Below, piece after piece: positions 53,047 through 62,070 of a stretch of DNA of 64,000 nucleotides (positions are counted from its first letter, which is position 1; each line of letters begins with the position of its first letter). This stretch comes from Candidatus Gastranaerophilales bacterium (GTDB lineage Bacteria > Cyanobacteriota > Vampirovibrionia > Gastranaerophilales > Gastranaerophilaceae): the NCBI GenBank assembly GCA_944325545.1, contig CALVAM010000001.1, forward strand, positions 1-64,000, written 5' to 3'. The translations under genes and the position numbers were made by a program. The notes beneath the pieces are model-generated. The model ran no database searches. It had not been told where the DNA came from and saw only the letters and a list, made by a program, of their open reading frames with translations.

Positions 53047-54873
53047 TTACTCCACATAAATTTCATCTAAATTGTAAATTAATCCGCTTAAAGGTGTCGG
53101 ATAGATATTCTTAAATTTCTTTCTAATAGCCGTAATTCTTATTGGCGAATATAAATAAATAATAGGTTTTTGATTATAAATAATTGTTTGGTATTTATCG
53201 TATAAAGGTTTTCTCTCTTCAAATGATAATTTCAAAGCCCCTTCTTTAAAAATTTCATCCAAATCCTTTTCCCAAGATAATCTATCATCAACAGAATAAT
53301 TCGCAGGTCTTTGATTGAACATATGCAGACTGCCTTTAGAAGTCCAAACATTTTTTCCATCATGCGGTTCAAGAGGAGAACCTGTTAACCCCATTATTGC
53401 CATATCCCAATCGTATGTATTTGTAAGCTTATTTACTAAAGAATTAAACTCTACAGGCTTGAAATTAACTTTCATTCCCAATTCTTCCAAATCCTGTTTT
53501 ATCATTACACCTAATGCTTCTCGTTCTAAATTTCCTGCATTAGTGTATAAATCAAATTCAACTCGATTACCCTGCTTATCATATAATTTACCGTTTTTTA
53601 ATACAAAACCTGCTTTTTGAAGACTCTTTCTGGCAACATTAATATCAGAAGGATGACCTTTTATATATTTATTTAAATATATTGAATTCAAACTCTCTGC
53701 AGTAAATAAAGGTTCTGCTACTCCTGATGCTATATTTTGTACCATATTTTTTCTATCTATAGCCCAATCTATAGCCGCACGAAAATCTCTATTTCCAAAC
53801 CATCTTTGCTTAATTGGATTTACATAATATTTTCCGTTTTTATCTTTTCTATTATTTAAATTTATAACTAAAAACAAGGTTCCAGTATCAGCTCCTAAAT
53901 TATATACAGAATAATCTGATTTAGATTCATTAAGTTTATATTGAGCAACATTTGAACCTCTTATAGATAAAACATCAAGCTCTTTTGCTTCAAATTTCAA
54001 TATTTCATTATTTGTATCACCAACAATTAAATATACAACTTTATCCAAATATGGTAACTGTTTATTTTCTAAATTTATTTTGTAATAATTCGGATTTCTT
54101 ACAAAAACTACTCTTTGAGCTGCTACATATTCTTTTAATTTAAAAGCTCCGCTTGATACGATATCTTTTGGGTTAGTATTTGGAGATAAAAAAGCATTGA
54201 ATACAGATTCCCCCTTATCAGAATAAGTTTTAAAATAATGTTTTGGAACAATAGGATAACTTAATTGTCTTAAAAATGGTGCAAATGGTCTTGGAGTTGT
54301 AAACTTAACTGTATAATCATCAATTTTAACAAGAGTTGGCAATTTCCCGTCTACAATCATTGCATCCATGGTAGAAGGATTTCCTAAGCCTTTAAATACA
54401 ATTTCATTATACGTATAAATAACATCATCAGCAGTAATTAACTTACCATCTGTCCATTTTATCCCTTTACGTAAATGAATTATATAATCATTCCCATTAA
54501 TTTCAAAACTCTTAGCTAAAAGAGGTTGAACTTCACCTGTTCTAGGATTAGTAGTTACCAGACCATCATAAAGCATGCCCGCCATAGAGGATGATGTAGC
54601 ATCTTTAGTATTACACGGATTAAAAGTCTTAGGTCCTTCTCCAATAGTAGAAATAACGAGTTCTCCTCCAAATTTTCCGACAGGAGCTTGAGATTGTAAA
54701 TAATCTATACCATTTATTATTACATTTCTTTCTTTTGCAGGATAAACTATTTCTTTTATATCTGCGTTAATAACATTATCAGAATATTGTTCAGGAATAT
54801 CAGCCCTTATACAAGCTTTTAAAAATAACCCGACAATTAGTATTAAAAAAATTATTCCCCAAATTCTCTTCAT
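53047..54873 (-). CDS. Peptide ABC transporter substrate-binding lipoprotein
   Basis: From ATG 54873 the protein is 608 aa. I chose this start because it gives a normal lipoprotein signal, MKRIWGIIFLILIVGLFLKAC, with the lipid-modified cysteine in LKAC near residue 21; a TTG 69 bases upstream would bury it. The mature part is an SBP type 5 (OppA/DppA) protein (IHLRKGIKWTDGKLITADDVIYTYN, LNEIYVE at the end). It captures the substrate for the two permeases that follow. The ATG lacks a clear ribosome site. Confidence 0.88.
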   Translation of the reverse strand: MKRIWGIIFLILIVGLFLKACIRADIPEQYSDNVINADIKEIVYPAKERNVIINGIDYLQSQAPVGKFGGELVISTIGEGPKTFNPCNTKDATSSSMAGMLYDGLVTTNPRTGEVQPLLAKSFEINGNDYIIHLRKGIKWTDGKLITADDVIYTYNEIVFKGLGNPSTMDAMIVDGKLPTLVKIDDYTVKFTTPRPFAPFLRQLSYPIVPKHYFKTYSDKGESVFNAFLSPNTNPKDIVSSGAFKLKEYVAAQRVVFVRNPNYYKINLENKQLPYLDKVVYLIVGDTNNEILKFEAKELDVLSIRGSNVAQYKLNESKSDYSVYNLGADTGTLFLVINLNNRKDKNGKYYVNPIKQRWFGNRDFRAAIDWAIDRKNMVQNIASGVAEPLFTAESLNSIYLNKYIKGHPSDINVARKSLQKAGFVLKNGKLYDKQGNRVEFDLYTNAGNLEREALGVMIKQDLEELGMKVNFKPVEFNSLVNKLTNTYDWDMAIMGLTGSPLEPHDGKNVWTSKGSLHMFNQRPANYSVDDRLSWEKDLDEIFKEGALKLSFEERKPLYDKYQTIIYNQKPIIYLYSPIRITAIRKKFKNIYPTPLSGLIYNLDEIYVE

Positions 54874-54982
54874 AAATAAAAGGATACCATATTTTATAAA
54901 ATTTTGCTTAATCCATAGGGCTATATTTTGATTCTTATACAATTTATATATATTAAGTTTTGTAACGAATAATTAGAACTTT

Positions 54983-55015
54983 GAAATTAGATAAATTTTA
55001 AATACTTTTTATATA
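54983..55015 (+). promoter_or_regulatory. Shared promoter-like element (GAAATT-N14-TACTTT)
   Basis: GAAATT at 54983-54988, a 14-base gap, TACTTT at 55003-55008, then TTATATATG. It is the fourth member of the set, with one change in the first box. The second box ends 33 bases before the ATG at 55042. Confidence 0.5.
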
Positions 55016-55041
55016 TGTAAGACTAAGATGGAAGTATAAAA

Positions 55042-56001
55042 ATGGTATCAAATCTAAGCGGATACAATATGAATAATGGTTTAATGGGACTAATCCAGAA
55101 TGGTCTTAGCTCATTTGGCGGATACTCAAGTTTCGGAGTTGGCGGCTTTAGTGGCAGCATTTTCCCAATGGGAGGTAATTATTTCACTGATTGCTATGGA
55201 GAAACAAATTATAATGCAATTGCCGGATTTGGAGTAGCAAATGCATTAATGAGCGTAGCAACTCAAGCAGCTTATCATTGCTTCGCTCAAAGAGCTGCAA
55301 AGGTAGATCATAAAGAAGAAGCGAAAAATGTTCAAGACGCTATTTCTGAAAAAGAAACTGAAAAAAATGAGTTAGCTAATGATAAACAAGCAGCAGAGAA
55401 AAAGGTTTCTACAGCAAGTGCAGAAGTAACACGTTTAAAAGGAGAAATTAATTCGTTAAATAATGATATACAACAACTTAATAAAAAAAGAGAGGATGCA
55501 TTTAAAAATAACGATGGTACAACCGTTGAAAATTATGATAAATTAATAGGAAGTAAACAAACAGAACTAAAAAAACTACAAGAAGAAAAAACAGAACAAG
55601 AAAAAATCTTAGAAGAAAACACTGAAAAAGTAACAAAATGCACTGAACAAATCAGCACCATAGATAACGAGATAGCTCAATTAAAAATAGAATTAAAAGA
55701 ACATCAAGATGCGATTAATGACAAACTATTAAATAAAGCTGATGGTAGAAAATATAGCAGAACATCCGATGAAGAATATTCTAAAAAAGTAGTTGACGGC
55801 AAACTTGATGATAAAACTACTTATACAAAAAATGATTTTCAAACAGCAATTCGCAATTTTAGAAATGCGGTAGAACCTTCAGATAAAAAAGAAAAAGCTC
55901 AAACTTTAGTTGATATGTATAAAAGATTATCGGTAGAAGAACAAAGTTCAACATTTAAAAAGGCTACTGAAATCGCTTATGAATATTTACAACAAGCATA
56001 A
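55042..56001 (+). CDS. Coiled-coil protein with Gly-rich head, 319 aa
   Basis: No family is recognised. Residues 1-75 are Gly/Ser/Asn/Phe-rich (NGLSSFGGYSSFGVGGFSGS), followed by a short hydrophobic helix (VANALMSVATQAAY). Residues 90-235 form one long coiled coil with regular heptads (KKVSTASAEVTRLKGEINSL). The last 80 residues are a small helical domain. There is no Sec signal. The head-coiled coil plan and the upstream element are the same as in the 29312 gene. A terminator follows. Confidence 0.8.
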   Translation: MVSNLSGYNMNNGLMGLIQNGLSSFGGYSSFGVGGFSGSIFPMGGNYFTDCYGETNYNAIAGFGVANALMSVATQAAYHCFAQRAAKVDHKEEAKNVQDAISEKETEKNELANDKQAAEKKVSTASAEVTRLKGEINSLNNDIQQLNKKREDAFKNNDGTTVENYDKLIGSKQTELKKLQEEKTEQEKILEENTEKVTKCTEQISTIDNEIAQLKIELKEHQDAINDKLLNKADGRKYSRTSDEEYSKKVVDGKLDDKTTYTKNDFQTAIRNFRNAVEPSDKKEKAQTLVDMYKRLSVEEQSSTFKKATEIAYEYLQQA

Positions 56002-56021
56002 GAAAATAATTTAGAATTTCT

Positions 56022-56060
56022 AACGTCGAGTTTTATTAACAAGCTCGACGTTTATATTTA
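56022..56060 (+). terminator. Rho-independent terminator
   Basis: A 9-bp stem AACGTCGAG/CTCGACGTT with a 13-base loop is followed by TATATTTAT. The T tract is weak. Confidence 0.65.
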
Positions 56061-56141
56061 TCTAATTCGGCTATTTATTTAACAAATTATTTATTCTTTA
56101 GTATATTTATGTTATCATTACTATAATTGGAGAGGATTATT

Positions 56142-58784
56142 ATGATAAATTTTTTGTTAAAACTATTAGGCGATCCTAATGAAAAAAAAGTAAAAAAAAT
56201 ATTAGGTATAATTGGTCATATAAACGCTTTAGAACCGGAATTTGAAAAATTAACGGACAATGAACTTAAAGCAAAAACTAAAGAATTTAGAGAAATATTA
56301 TCAAAACGACCAACATCAGATAATGAAAAAGCTGATAGAATATTAGAAAAAGAAGCTCTTGATAAAATTTTACCGGAAGCTTTTGCAACAGTAAGAGAAG
56401 CCGGAAAAAGAGTTTTAAATATGCGACATTTTGATGTCCAATTAATTGGAGCATATTTTTTACATAACGGACATATTGCAGAAATGAGAACAGGAGAGGG
56501 AAAAACTCTTGTTGCAACTTTAGCAGCTTATCTTAATGCTCTTACAGGAAAAGGAGTTCACGTTGTAACTGTTAACGATTACCTTGCAAAACGTGACAGT
56601 GAATGGATGGGAAAAATTTACAAATTCTTAGGACTTTCTGTAGGGGTAATTCTTTCCAATCAACACGATGCAGAAGAATTTGAAAGAAAAAGAGAAGCTT
56701 ACAACTGCGATATTACATATGGTACAAATAACGAATTCGGATTTGATTACCTTAGAGACAATATGGCTTCTTCAAAAGATATGCTTGTCCAAAGACCATT
56801 TAATTATGCAATTATAGACGAAGTTGACAGTATTTTAATTGATGAGGCAAGAACACCTTTAATCATAAGCGGACGTGTTGAAAAATCAGCTGATACATAT
56901 ACTTTAATGGCAAAAGTCGCACCACAACTTCAAAAAAATATTGACTACGAAGTTGATGAAAAAAATAAAAATGTTATCCTTACCGAAGATGGTATTGATA
57001 AAGCTCAAGAAATTATTGGCTGTAAAGATTTATTCGATATAAATAATCAATATGCTCACGATTTATTAAACGCCTTAAAAGCAAAAGAGTTATTTATAAA
57101 AGATACTGATTATGTTGTTAAAGAAGGTGAAATCATGATAGTAGATGAATTCACCGGACGTTTAATGCCAGGAAGACGTTGGTCTGATGGGTTGCACCAA
57201 GCTATTGAAGCCAAAGAAGGGGTTGAAATTCAAGACGAGACCCAAACTTTAGCAAGTATAACATTCCAAAATTTATTCAGATTATATCCGAAACTTTCCG
57301 GCATGACTGGTACTGCAATGACAGAAGAAGCTGAATTCGGGAAAATATATAACTTGGAAGTTACTGTTATTCCAACAAACAAACCTGATATTAGAATTAA
57401 TTATCCGGATGTAATTTATAAAACAGAAAAAGCAAAATACAATGCTGTTGTAAATGATATCATTGAACAAAATAAAATAGGAAGACCTGTTCTGGTTGGA
57501 ACTGTAAGTATTGAAAAATCTGAATACATTTCTGCTTTATTATCTAAAAAAGGAATAAAACACAACGTATTAAATGCAAAACAACACGAAAAAGAAGCAT
57601 ATATCATAGCTCAAGCAGGTAGAATTGGGGCGGTAACAATTGCTACTAATATGGCTGGACGTGGAACGGATATTCTTTTAGGTGGTAATGCCGAATTTTT
57701 AGCAAAAGAAGATTTAGAAAAACAAAATATTACACCTGATAATCCAAATTATGATGAATTAAAAGAAAAAGCTTTGCAAAAAGCAAGAGAGATTACAGAA
57801 AAAGAACACGCAAAAGTTGTTGAACTTGGTGGTTTACACGTTATCGGAACTGAAAGACACGAATCCAGAAGAATTGATAACCAATTAAGAGGCCGTGCAG
57901 CTCGTCAGGGTGATCCTGGTTCTACAAGATTTTTCTTATCTCTAGAAGATAATTTAATGAGAATTTTCGGCGGAGATAAAATCACTGCTCTTATGACAAT
58001 GCTTAATGTTGAAGAAGACATGGCTATTGAATCATCACTTATTACAAGACAAATTCAATCTGCACAAAAGAAAGTTGAAACTTATCACTTTGATATAAGA
58101 AAAAGTGTTCTTCAATATGACGATGTTATGAATATTCAAAGAGAAAAATTCTATGCTCAAAGACGTAAAGTTCTTGAAGGTAAAGATTTGAGATCAGATA
58201 TTGAATATATGATAGACAAAGAAATTGATAGATTATTAAAAAGTTATATTACTCCGGAAATGAATCCTGAAGAATATATTCAAGAAGATTTAGAAACTTT
58301 AATAAAAGAATTACACTCAACAATTCCTCAATTATCATATATAACTATTGATGATATCGGAAACTATAGATATTCAAAGATTTATGATTCTTTACGTGAT
58401 GCTGCACTAAAGGCTTATAAAGAACACGAAGAAGAAATTATCAATTTCTATAACTCTATTTCAGAACAATACAATCCAGACTTCGAAAAACAAGAATTAT
58501 TTTCAGAAAATAATATAATGAGATCTTTAGAAAGGGATATATTATTAAGAGTTGTTGATAATCAATGGATTGATCATCTTCACAATATTGATATGTTAAA
58601 AGATGGAATCGGCCTCAGAGCTTATGGACAAAAAGATCCTCTAATTGAATACAAAAAAGAAGCTTATGATTTATTTAATAAAATGATGTTTGAAATCCAA
58701 AGTAATACCGTAAAATATCTATTTAGAGCTAAATTTGGGATACAATTTGTTTCAGATGACGGTATTGAAGTTTTTGAAAACTAA
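56142..58784 (+). CDS. secA: Protein translocase ATPase SecA
   Basis: The 880-aa motor drives proteins through SecYEG. The P-loop is MRTGEGKTLVATL near residue 103, the DEAD-type box is IIDEVDSILIDEARTPLIISG near 219, and motif VI is ESRRIDNQLRGRAARQGDPGS near 586. The C-terminal zinc-binding SecB-contact domain is absent; the protein ends VSDDGIEVFEN. Start 56142 follows TTGGAGAGGATTATT. It is monocistronic with a terminator at 58807. Confidence 0.98.
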   Translation: MINFLLKLLGDPNEKKVKKILGIIGHINALEPEFEKLTDNELKAKTKEFREILSKRPTSDNEKADRILEKEALDKILPEAFATVREAGKRVLNMRHFDVQLIGAYFLHNGHIAEMRTGEGKTLVATLAAYLNALTGKGVHVVTVNDYLAKRDSEWMGKIYKFLGLSVGVILSNQHDAEEFERKREAYNCDITYGTNNEFGFDYLRDNMASSKDMLVQRPFNYAIIDEVDSILIDEARTPLIISGRVEKSADTYTLMAKVAPQLQKNIDYEVDEKNKNVILTEDGIDKAQEIIGCKDLFDINNQYAHDLLNALKAKELFIKDTDYVVKEGEIMIVDEFTGRLMPGRRWSDGLHQAIEAKEGVEIQDETQTLASITFQNLFRLYPKLSGMTGTAMTEEAEFGKIYNLEVTVIPTNKPDIRINYPDVIYKTEKAKYNAVVNDIIEQNKIGRPVLVGTVSIEKSEYISALLSKKGIKHNVLNAKQHEKEAYIIAQAGRIGAVTIATNMAGRGTDILLGGNAEFLAKEDLEKQNITPDNPNYDELKEKALQKAREITEKEHAKVVELGGLHVIGTERHESRRIDNQLRGRAARQGDPGSTRFFLSLEDNLMRIFGGDKITALMTMLNVEEDMAIESSLITRQIQSAQKKVETYHFDIRKSVLQYDDVMNIQREKFYAQRRKVLEGKDLRSDIEYMIDKEIDRLLKSYITPEMNPEEYIQEDLETLIKELHSTIPQLSYITIDDIGNYRYSKIYDSLRDAALKAYKEHEEEIINFYNSISEQYNPDFEKQELFSENNIMRSLERDILLRVVDNQWIDHLHNIDMLKDGIGLRAYGQKDPLIEYKKEAYDLFNKMMFEIQSNTVKYLFRAKFGIQFVSDDGIEVFEN

Positions 58785-58806
58785 AATTTAAAACTAAAAA
58801 CAAAAA

Positions 58807-58836
58807 AAATCACCTTAAAAAAGGTGATTTTTTTTT
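58807..58836 (+). terminator. Terminator of secA
   Basis: A perfect stem AAATCACCTT/AAGGTGATTT with an AAAA loop is followed by TTTTTT, 20 bases after the secA stop. Confidence 0.9.
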
Positions 58837-58918
58837 CTAAACAACTACCCATTTATACAATATAATAAATTTCATTTTAGTTATATTCTATGGTAAATTG
58901 AAAATAAGGAGTAACAAA

Positions 58919-59311
58919 ATGAATAAAAATGTAATTATTATTTTATCAATTTTTATCGTTCCGCTTGTTATATACTGGGGACTAACAAAAGACAAATTAA
59001 CAACACCTCCATCAATTGCATCAACCGGAGCTGAAATTATAAAATTTTCTTCACCAATGTGTTACGAATGTCAAGAATTAGAAAAGGTTTTTGAAGAAGT
59101 CTTCCCTAATTACAATCGAGATATTACACTAAAAAAAATAGATGTTACTCAAAAAGATAAACAAACAGCGGAATTAATAAAAAAATATGAAGTAAAATTA
59201 GTTCCAACTACTGTTTTTAAAAACTCAAAAGGTTTAACAACAAGACGTATTGAAGGAACTATGCAACCAAAAATTTTAGAAAATTATTTGAAAGAGATTA
59301 TAGATGGATAA
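58919..59311 (+). CDS. Membrane-anchored thioredoxin-like protein
   Basis: The 130-aa protein has an N-terminal membrane anchor (residues 5-21) and a thioredoxin fold on the outside. The active site is CYEC (Cys48-Cys51) within FSSPMCYECQELEKVF, and the cis-proline region is KLVPTTVFKN. Start 58919 follows AAGGAGTAACAAA; a TTG 21 bases earlier is unlikely. It overlaps ccdA by 8 bases, so it is probably the redox partner that receives electrons from CcdA. Confidence 0.88.
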   Translation: MNKNVIIILSIFIVPLVIYWGLTKDKLTTPPSIASTGAEIIKFSSPMCYECQELEKVFEEVFPNYNRDITLKKIDVTQKDKQTAELIKKYEVKLVPTTVFKNSKGLTTRRIEGTMQPKILENYLKEIIDG

Positions 59312-60014
59312 TTTAGCACAAATTTTTTCAACAGAAATAACAGGTTTACATATATGGATATTAATGTTTCTAGCGTCCTTTGCAGGAGGTATAATAGCAT
59401 CAATTTCACCTTGCTCATTAGCAATGCTTCCTTTAATAATAGGATATGTTGGCGGTTATTCAAAAGAAACTCCAATAAGAACTTTTATTCAACTATGTTG
59501 CTTTATACTCGGAACTGCAATTGTTTTTTCTATAATAGGGATAATTTGTGCAATAACAGGTAGTGTATTTGCATCCGCATTAGGAGGTTATTTTACTCTA
59601 ATAATTGCATCATTACTTATAGTTATGGGGCTTAAAATTACAGAAATCTTAGATTTTGAAATGCCTGTAATAATAAAATCAATGCCTGTTAATAATACGA
59701 ATTCTTTATTTTTATATCCAATATTACTAGGTATAGCATTTGCCCTTGCAGGAACTCCTTGTTCTACTCCTATTTTGGCAGGGATTATGGCATTTGCAGC
59801 TATGGGAAAATCTCTATTTGCAGCTGTTTTAATGTTGTTCTTATTTGCTTTAGGACAAGGTATTATCTTAATCATAGCAGGATTATTTACATCTAGCCTT
59901 AAAAATATAAAACAACATTCTAATATAACAAACGTAGTAACAAAAATAAGTGGAATACTTCTTATTATTGTTGGAATTTATCTATATTACAAAGTGTTTA
60001 GTCCACTAATTTAA
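59304..60014 (+). CDS. ccdA: CcdA/DsbD-type thiol-reducing membrane protein
   Basis: The 236-aa protein has six membrane segments with the two CcdA cysteine sites: ASISPCSLAMLPLIIGYVGG and AGTPCSTPILAGIMAFAAMG. CcdA passes electrons from cytoplasmic thioredoxin across the membrane, here most likely to the thioredoxin-like protein of the overlapping upstream gene. It converges with the C_GCAxxG gene, ends overlapping by 9 bases. Confidence 0.9.
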   Translation: MDNLAQIFSTEITGLHIWILMFLASFAGGIIASISPCSLAMLPLIIGYVGGYSKETPIRTFIQLCCFILGTAIVFSIIGIICAITGSVFASALGGYFTLIIASLLIVMGLKITEILDFEMPVIIKSMPVNNTNSLFLYPILLGIAFALAGTPCSTPILAGIMAFAAMGKSLFAAVLMLFLFALGQGIILIIAGLFTSSLKNIKQHSNITNVVTKISGILLIIVGIYLYYKVFSPLI

Positions 60015-60452
60015 AAACCTTCTCTCAATAATTTCAGAAGCTATTTTAATACAATTTTCACAAGGTCTTTCTTCATAATATTGTTCCGTTCTTTCTGATG
60101 GAATATAAGAGTCAGAACCCTCTTCAAGACCTAAAATTTCTCTACAAATTATAGTCCCACATTTTGATTTAAACTCTTCAGCCAGCTCTTGAATAAGTTT
60201 GTAGTGTTCTGCTTTTGCAATATCATTATTAGGAGAAGTATATCCTCTTAAAAATCCTGCAATCATAAACATTGCAGAAACAGCACCGCAAACTTCTCTA
60301 AGCCTCCCCATGCCTCCTCCAAAAGAGGAAGAAAGCTTTAACGCTGTTTTGTCATCCAACCCGACTAAATCAGCAAAAGCCAACAAAACTGACTGAGCAC
60401 AATTATAACCTTCTCTAAAATTATTACATGCTTTTTTTGAATAAATACCCAT
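60006..60452 (-). CDS. C_GCAxxG_C_C family redox protein
   Basis: From ATG 60452 the protein is 148 aa; the frame runs much further upstream but the added part is not protein-like. It has the family pattern REGYNCAQSVLLAF near 13-26, EVCGAVSAMFMIAGFLRG near 54-71, and two later cysteine pairs (CGTIICREILG and RPCENCIKI). The motif is the predicted redox-active CGCAxxG-like box (here CGAVSAM). It lies beside the ccdA cluster, convergent with ccdA, so a thiol-related role is plausible. No close ribosome site is visible. Confidence 0.82.
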   Translation of the reverse strand: MGIYSKKACNNFREGYNCAQSVLLAFADLVGLDDKTALKLSSSFGGGMGRLREVCGAVSAMFMIAGFLRGYTSPNNDIAKAEHYKLIQELAEEFKSKCGTIICREILGLEEGSDSYIPSERTEQYYEERPCENCIKIASEIIERRFLN

Positions 60453-60531
60453 AAAAATATTGTACAATAAAATGAACAAATAAAAAATAAAACTCGTTAT
60501 ATAATTGTAGAACTTGAAAGGAGAGTTTAAA

Positions 60532-60870
60532 ATGACAGATGAAAACAAAATTATAGAAGAAAAATCAACTTGTTTATGCCAAAACAAAGAATTCAGACAT
60601 TTCTTGACAATTGCAGGCGGAAGTTTTGTCGGAGTATTTTTAGCATTAAGTCTATTTGCTGCACTACACAAACCTCCAATGCCACCAGCACCACCTATGG
60701 CACCATGTCCTTACGGATACCAAATGCCAAGACCTTGTCCTCATCATCATTTTGATAGAGCAGATCACGGAGATTTTCATAAAAAAATGATAAAAAAACA
60801 TCGTGCAGATAGAGCAGATAGACCAATACCTCCAAGAGAAGATAGACCAGCTCCTGAAATAGATGACTAA
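60532..60870 (+). CDS. Small membrane-anchored Pro/His/Arg-rich protein, 112 aa
   Basis: From ATG 60532 (AAAGGAGAGTTTAAA upstream) the protein is 112 aa. A 25-residue cytoplasmic start with CLC is followed by one membrane segment (FLTIAGGSFVGVFLALSLFAA). The tail is low-complexity, with proline runs (PPMPPAPPMAP), histidines (CPHHHFD), and RADRADRP repeats, and faces outward if the N-terminus is inside. Function is unknown. It is monocistronic with a terminator. Confidence 0.75.
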   Translation: MTDENKIIEEKSTCLCQNKEFRHFLTIAGGSFVGVFLALSLFAALHKPPMPPAPPMAPCPYGYQMPRPCPHHHFDRADHGDFHKKMIKKHRADRADRPIPPREDRPAPEIDD

Positions 60871-60877
60871 TAATAAA

Positions 60878-60912
60878 AAGAAGAAGTAAAAAATTTACTT
60901 CTTCTTTTTTTA
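60878..60912 (+). terminator. Rho-independent terminator
   Basis: A perfect 13-bp stem AAGAAGAAGTAAA/TTTACTTCTTCTT with an AAA loop is followed by TTTTTT. Confidence 0.85.
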
Positions 60913-60949
60913 CTTGATATTTAAAAATGTTTATGCAAGAATTAACTAG

Positions 60950-61089
60950 TGACAATTTAATAAAAAAACTTATGGCAAGGTAGCTCCCTGAGTGAGTGTA
61001 ACGAACGAAATTATAGATTTTGTGAGAGCAACGCTCGAAGCAACTGAGCCAATGACAATTTAATAAAAAAACTTATGGCAAGGTAGCTC
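60950..61089 (+). repeat. 103-bp-period direct repeat carrying a tRNA 5' fragment
   Basis: The 37 bases at 60950-60986 recur exactly at 61053-61089. They comprise a leader (TGACAATTTAATAAAAAAAC...) and the first 13 bases of the tRNA (GGCAAGGTAGCTC). The first copy then departs from the tRNA but later contains GTGAGAGC, another tRNA piece, followed by GAGCAACGCTC-type hairpin sequence. It is a broken tRNA copy with inserted sequence. Confidence 0.8.
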
Positions 61090-61150
61090 AGTTGGTGAGA
61101 GCGCACGGCTCATACCCGTGAGGTCGAGAGTTCGAATCTCTCCCTTGCTA
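61077..61150 (+). tRNA. tRNA-Met (CAT anticodon)
   Basis: A 74-base tRNA folds normally: acceptor GGCAAGG/CCTTGCT (first pair G-U), D-arm GCTC...GAGC, anticodon stem CACGG/CCGTG with loop CTCATAC, T-arm GAGAG/CTCTC and discriminator A. The CCA end is not encoded. The anticodon stem lacks the three G-C pairs of initiator tRNA, so it is probably elongator tRNA-Met, though a CAT tRNA modified to read isoleucine is possible. It sits inside a field of tRNA-derived repeats. Confidence 0.95.
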
Positions 61151-61636
61151 TTTTATTTTGTCTTTTCACGGGTTATTCGCCGTCCGCAGATTTTCAATCC
61201 CAATCGAATCGGACTCAAGTTTTCGTCCGCTTCTCTTGGTGCACACGGCTCCCTCTCGCAAAACTTGACATTTAGTCAACTTTTGCTTCGGCACTGTCCG
61301 TGAGGTCTCGGGGGTAAAAATTTTTCTATTCACACTATATACCGCAAAGTCTAAAACACAAATCTCTCCCTTGCTATTTTATTTTGTCTTTTCACGGGTT
61401 ATTCGCCGTCCGCAGATTTTCAATCCCAATCGAATCGGACTCAAGTTTTCGTCCGCTTCTCTTGGTGCACACGGCTCCCTCTCGCAAAACTTGACATTTA
61501 GTCAACTTTTGCTTCGGCACTGTCCGTGAGGTCTCGAGGGTAAAAATTTTTCTATTCACACTATATACCGCAAAGTCTAAAACACAAATCTCTCCCTTGT
61601 TATTTTTTTTGTCTTTTTCACGCGTTATTCACCGCA
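61135..61636 (+). repeat. 226-bp tandem repeat containing tRNA 3' pieces
   Basis: A unit of exactly 226 bases occurs at 61135-61360 and 61361-61586 with one mismatch (G to A near 61539). A decayed third copy begins at 61587 and ends near 61636. Each unit starts with the tRNA 3' end AATCTCTCCCTTGCTA. Inside it carries GCACACGGCTC and TCCGTGAGGTCTCG, matching the two anticodon-arm halves of the adjacent tRNA. Inserts between them include the hairpins GCAAAACTTGAC/GTCAACTTTTGC and CGGAC/GTCCG. Its composition is more GC-rich than the surroundings. Confidence 0.85.
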
Positions 61637-61639
61637 CAA

Positions 61640-62070
61640 ATGTATTTTTATGTCCGATTTGTATAAATGCTATCAACTGTTGGTTAGGCATACCTGCCCA
61701 ACAATACTAAATTATAGTGGTCGAAAGTTCCTTAATGAAGTATTCATAAATACACCCAATCGGACTTTATTAGGACTTTTATATACAAAAAGTAGCCTTA
61801 AAATATCCTAAAAATTACTGAAATCAAAGATTTTTGATAGTCCTGTAAAAGTCCTATTGATTGTTGAACGATAAGCTCAACCTACAAACTAAATGATATT
61901 GTTTTTTACAAAAAAATAGATGAGCGACTTTATTATATGCAGATAGCAACAATAGAAGCTTTAATAGAAGAATAGTTTTTATTATTAATTATGATTTTCT
62001 CCATTAATTGTTTTGTTTTTGTTTTTACTAAAATTAGTCTTACATAATTGTAACTTTTTGTAAAAATATT
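61640..62070. other. Gene-free region with scattered inverted repeats
   Basis: No gene is seen. GTCCGATT near 61651 and AATCGGAC near 61758 form a perfect inverted pair, as do TAGGACTTTT near 61770 and AAAAGTCCTA near 61846. GTTGG..GGCA-TACC-TGCC..CAAC near 61678-61701 forms a hairpin, and GTTGA/TCAAC near 61862-61880 another. This looks like the decayed remains of a repeat or mobile sequence. Confidence 0.45.

Noticed and set aside
61118-61303. A 61-residue frame across the tRNA and the 226-bp repeat
   Set aside because: It reads through a tRNA and repeated non-coding sequence, and recurs with the repeat; not a gene.
61135-61636. CRISPR array
   Set aside because: The unit is 226 bp with no short spacers; it is a tandem duplication containing tRNA pieces.
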